From contig NZ_JAMQPV010000001.1 of NCBI RefSeq assembly GCF_026151395.1, positions 1,550,001 to 1,614,000 on the forward strand: a DNA stretch of 64,000 nucleotides, read 5' to 3'. The notes below the pieces were generated by a model that saw only the letters and a program-made list of their open reading frames with translations, did no database searches and had not been told where the DNA came from. Source of the DNA: Leptospira limi (GTDB lineage: Bacteria > Spirochaetota > Leptospiria > Leptospirales > Leptospiraceae). The position numbers were made by a program, and so were the translations under genes. This document shows, in pieces, positions 62,033 through 64,000 of the stretch; position 1 is the stretch's first letter; each line of letters starts with the position of its first letter.

Positions 62033-63934
62033 ATGCAAACGAATCTGGAAGCAAGCGGAATGATAGAATTCTTTAAGGTCTTGCCAAACCTATTTTCTGG
62101 GGGTGTGTATCTCACTGATCCCAAATCCGGCCAAATTTTATTTTCCAATGATTTTTTTAAGGACAATTTAGGATGCCAAAAACCCGGCAAAGATTGTTTG
62201 GAATCTGATTTACTTGCTTGGGTATTTAAGGATGACAAAGAAGCATTTTTAGAACAGATCTTATCTCCAAACAAACGAAATGATCGCGAACAAATCGTAG
62301 GAGATTACCGGTTCCAGATGCCGAATGAAACGCTTGTTCGCTGGTTTCAGTTTGAAAAAAGAAAAGTGAACATTCCTGGAATGGATTCAGTTCTAGATCT
62401 TGTGTTTGTGCGAGACGTCACAAATGAAAAAACAAATGAAATCAATATCGTAGAACAAATCCAATTTTTCCTAGGCCTCTTTGAAAACGCATCGGTGGGC
62501 ATGGCATTACAAGACTGGGAGGGTGGTTATTTCCGAATTAATCCAAGATTTACTGAAATCACAGGATATAGTTTTCAAAACCTAACGGATCTTAATATTC
62601 GAAGGATCAAAGGGGAATCCATTTCAGACGAAGAAATGGAATACTTTAGTTTTTTCAAAGAAGGTGCAGAAGAATCTAGGCTCACTCGAAAGGATGGCCG
62701 ACGAATCAATGTTTACCGACGAATTAGTGCCTTCCGAAATTCACAAGGAAAACCAGATTTTTATTATGTGTTTTTGGATGATGTTACTGAAAAAAAACAA
62801 TTAGAATCGTATCAGTTACACTCCCAAAAAATGGAAACCATTGGAAGTCTTGCTACCAATATTGCACATGACCTCAATAATTACTTACAGCCAATCCATG
62901 TCTTTTCCCAACTCGGAAAAGAACAAATTACATTAGGGAAATTTGATCAAAGTCAAATTTTAGATTATTTAGAAAAGATTCGAATGGGTGCCGATAACGC
63001 TCGTTCTATGATCCATCGAATCATTCATTATTCTAAAACAAAAAACGAACATTCTGTTTCCAAAATTGATATATCATCAGTTGTAGAGTCAACCATTCCA
63101 TTACTTGTTGCTGGATTACCTAAAAACGTAGAGGCACAATTCGATTTTTATAAAGCACCATTAATTACCAAAGTTGATGTTGTTCAGTTTTCTAAAATTC
63201 TATGTGAATTAACTTCTGGTGGTATTTTTGTTTGGGATGACAGGAAACGTGGACTCGTGCAAATCCAAACACAACCCATGGATGAAGTAAGGTTACTGAT
63301 CTCCTTGGAATTTACAGGATTGTCCTTACCCAGTTTATCGGAATTAACCACTTTGGATTTGGTAAATTTTCGTGATGAGGATTTCCAATGGACGGGAATC
63401 CATTTAATCAATCGTTATGTGAAGAATTGGGGAGGTGAGTTTTATTTAGACAAACCGGATCCCATGACTTTAAAAGTATTTATTTACTTACCATTGGAAG
63501 AGTCTATTCCACTCCACAATCCATACAAAATGAATTCTGAACCAAAACCTAAAGATGTTTGGTCTGAAATCTCGAAGAAAAAAATTTGGATCGTGGAAGA
63601 TGACGAAGCTGCCAGTGAAGCCATTTCCTTTGTTTTATCTCAAAAACAAATCAATCCCAAAGTATTTTCAACTTCTTCGTCTGCGATTCAATATTTGAAT
63701 GAGGAGATTCCCGATTTTATTTTATCAGATTACCGTTTACGAGAAATGAGTGGCTTAGTAATGATTCGTAAAATCAAACAAGTATCACCTGATGTTTCTG
63801 CAGTTTTGTATACTGGAAATATGGATGGATTGGACGCGGAAGAACTTTCCAAAGAAGGGATATTGGTTCGGTCTAAACCAATATCCGTTGATGAATTATA
63901 CGAATCGATTTTGTTATCGTTTGGATTTCTTTGA
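62033..63934 (+). CDS. PAS hybrid kinase with degenerate ATPase domain and receiver
   Basis: The ATG at 62033 gives 633 residues. Order: two PAS domains (about 15-115 and 130-255, the second with GGYFRINPRFTEITGYS and FYYVFLDDVTEKKQLE), then an NtrB-like H-box (NIAHDLNNYLQPIHVFSQL), an ATPase-like region, and a receiver (WIVEDDEAASEAI, LSDYRLREMSGL, Lys in RSKPIS). The ATPase looks broken: the N-box has ILCELTSGGIF with no Asn, DxGxG is replaced by LEFTGLSLP and the GLGL box by WTGIHLINRY. It may act as a phosphatase or phospho-relay rather than a kinase. A GTG at 61979 would extend it by 18 residues into the divergent tatA gene. Confidence 0.85.
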   Translation: MQTNLEASGMIEFFKVLPNLFSGGVYLTDPKSGQILFSNDFFKDNLGCQKPGKDCLESDLLAWVFKDDKEAFLEQILSPNKRNDREQIVGDYRFQMPNETLVRWFQFEKRKVNIPGMDSVLDLVFVRDVTNEKTNEINIVEQIQFFLGLFENASVGMALQDWEGGYFRINPRFTEITGYSFQNLTDLNIRRIKGESISDEEMEYFSFFKEGAEESRLTRKDGRRINVYRRISAFRNSQGKPDFYYVFLDDVTEKKQLESYQLHSQKMETIGSLATNIAHDLNNYLQPIHVFSQLGKEQITLGKFDQSQILDYLEKIRMGADNARSMIHRIIHYSKTKNEHSVSKIDISSVVESTIPLLVAGLPKNVEAQFDFYKAPLITKVDVVQFSKILCELTSGGIFVWDDRKRGLVQIQTQPMDEVRLLISLEFTGLSLPSLSELTTLDLVNFRDEDFQWTGIHLINRYVKNWGGEFYLDKPDPMTLKVFIYLPLEESIPLHNPYKMNSEPKPKDVWSEISKKKIWIVEDDEAASEAISFVLSQKQINPKVFSTSSSAIQYLNEEIPDFILSDYRLREMSGLVMIRKIKQVSPDVSAVLYTGNMDGLDAEELSKEGILVRSKPISVDELYESILLSFGFL

Positions 63935-64000
63935 TTTTTTGAATTCTTCGGCCCCAGTTGTATCTTTGATGAATTGGATCATTTCCTTTTCGATCAGTGT
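63914..64000 (-). CDS. C-terminal end of a gene cut by the right edge
   Basis: On the minus strand an open frame runs from the window edge to a TAA at 63914-63916, giving the last 28 residues. The tail reads IQFIKDTTGAEEFKKSKKSKR, basic and hydrophilic. It overlaps the 3' end of the convergent hybrid kinase by 21 bp, as other convergent pairs do in this window. Too short to identify. Confidence 0.5.
   Translation of the reverse strand, partial: TLIEKEMIQFIKDTTGAEEFKKSKKSKR

Noticed and set aside
1..64000. CRISPR arrays, insertion sequences, phage genes or a genomic island
   Set aside because: No spaced direct repeats, transposase, integrase or phage structural genes were seen, and composition looks even across the window by eye.

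Overview
The window is a gene-dense stretch of a spirochete chromosome, almost certainly Leptospira and possibly a saprophytic species. The genus call rests on several things seen together: an AT-rich genome with frequent TTG and GTG starts, many exported proteins with relaxed spirochete-type lipoboxes, a DUF1554 surface lipoprotein, FlbB/FliJ/FliI periplasmic-flagellum genes, and a MurA that carries Asp instead of the usual active-site Cys. Species level is inference only. No insertion sequence, phage, CRISPR array or rRNA was seen; one tRNA-Gly(GCC) is present.

Layout. Positions 1-8257 (minus strand) are one tightly packed chemotaxis operon: MCP, CheW, CheA, CheB, a histidine kinase with a receiver-like N-terminus, two CheY-like receivers, and a membrane PAS sensor cut by the left edge. 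Positions 8355-20441 hold exported, outer-membrane and lipoprotein genes of unknown role, a SpoIIE-type phosphatase, an enoyl-CoA hydratase, glycogen phosphorylase, a single-domain response regulator and a HEAT-repeat protein. Positions 20499-23806 carry a Wzm/Wzt polysaccharide ABC exporter and UDP-glucose dehydrogenase. Positions 23849-28058 carry a thioredoxin-like protein, hisE, lpxK and a split mnmC (mnmC2 plus mnmD).

Positions 28240-35990 (plus) are a flagellar regulatory operon: flhF, flhG, a small membrane protein, the sigma-28 gene, a FapA/DUF342 protein, a small unknown protein, a SwrB-like membrane protein, remA and gmk. Positions 36036-41899 (minus) carry flbB, fliJ and fliI, interrupted by an opposite-strand gene for a 7TM hybrid kinase with a SpoIIE output domain. 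Positions 41976-49594 include a lipoprotein, a small zinc-ribbon protein with a clear terminator, a ferredoxin-like protein, murA, a PilZ-like protein, a NagZ-type glycosidase and a DUF3095 protein.

Positions 49670-55459 encode a large Calx-beta-like/DUF1554 lipoprotein, an OmpA-type lipoprotein, a beta-barrel candidate and a GDSL esterase. Positions 55709-59088 are tRNA-Gly, tig, clpP and clpX (protein folding and turnover). Positions 59102-64000 hold a subclass B1 metallo-beta-lactamase-type lipoprotein, a degenerate SpoIIE-like membrane protein, tatC, tatA and a hybrid PAS kinase whose ATP-binding domain looks broken.

Themes. Motility control is spread over several loci: the chemotaxis operon, the flhF-gmk operon and the fliI/fliJ/flbB block. 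Three SpoIIE-like proteins, one of them apparently catalytically dead, and two atypical histidine kinases point to extensive phospho-signalling. The most distinctive observations are the five-fold EFG-[LIF]-F repeat in the CheA linker, the complete B1 beta-lactamase ligand set in a lipoprotein, Asp126 in MurA, and the pseudo-enzyme signalling proteins.
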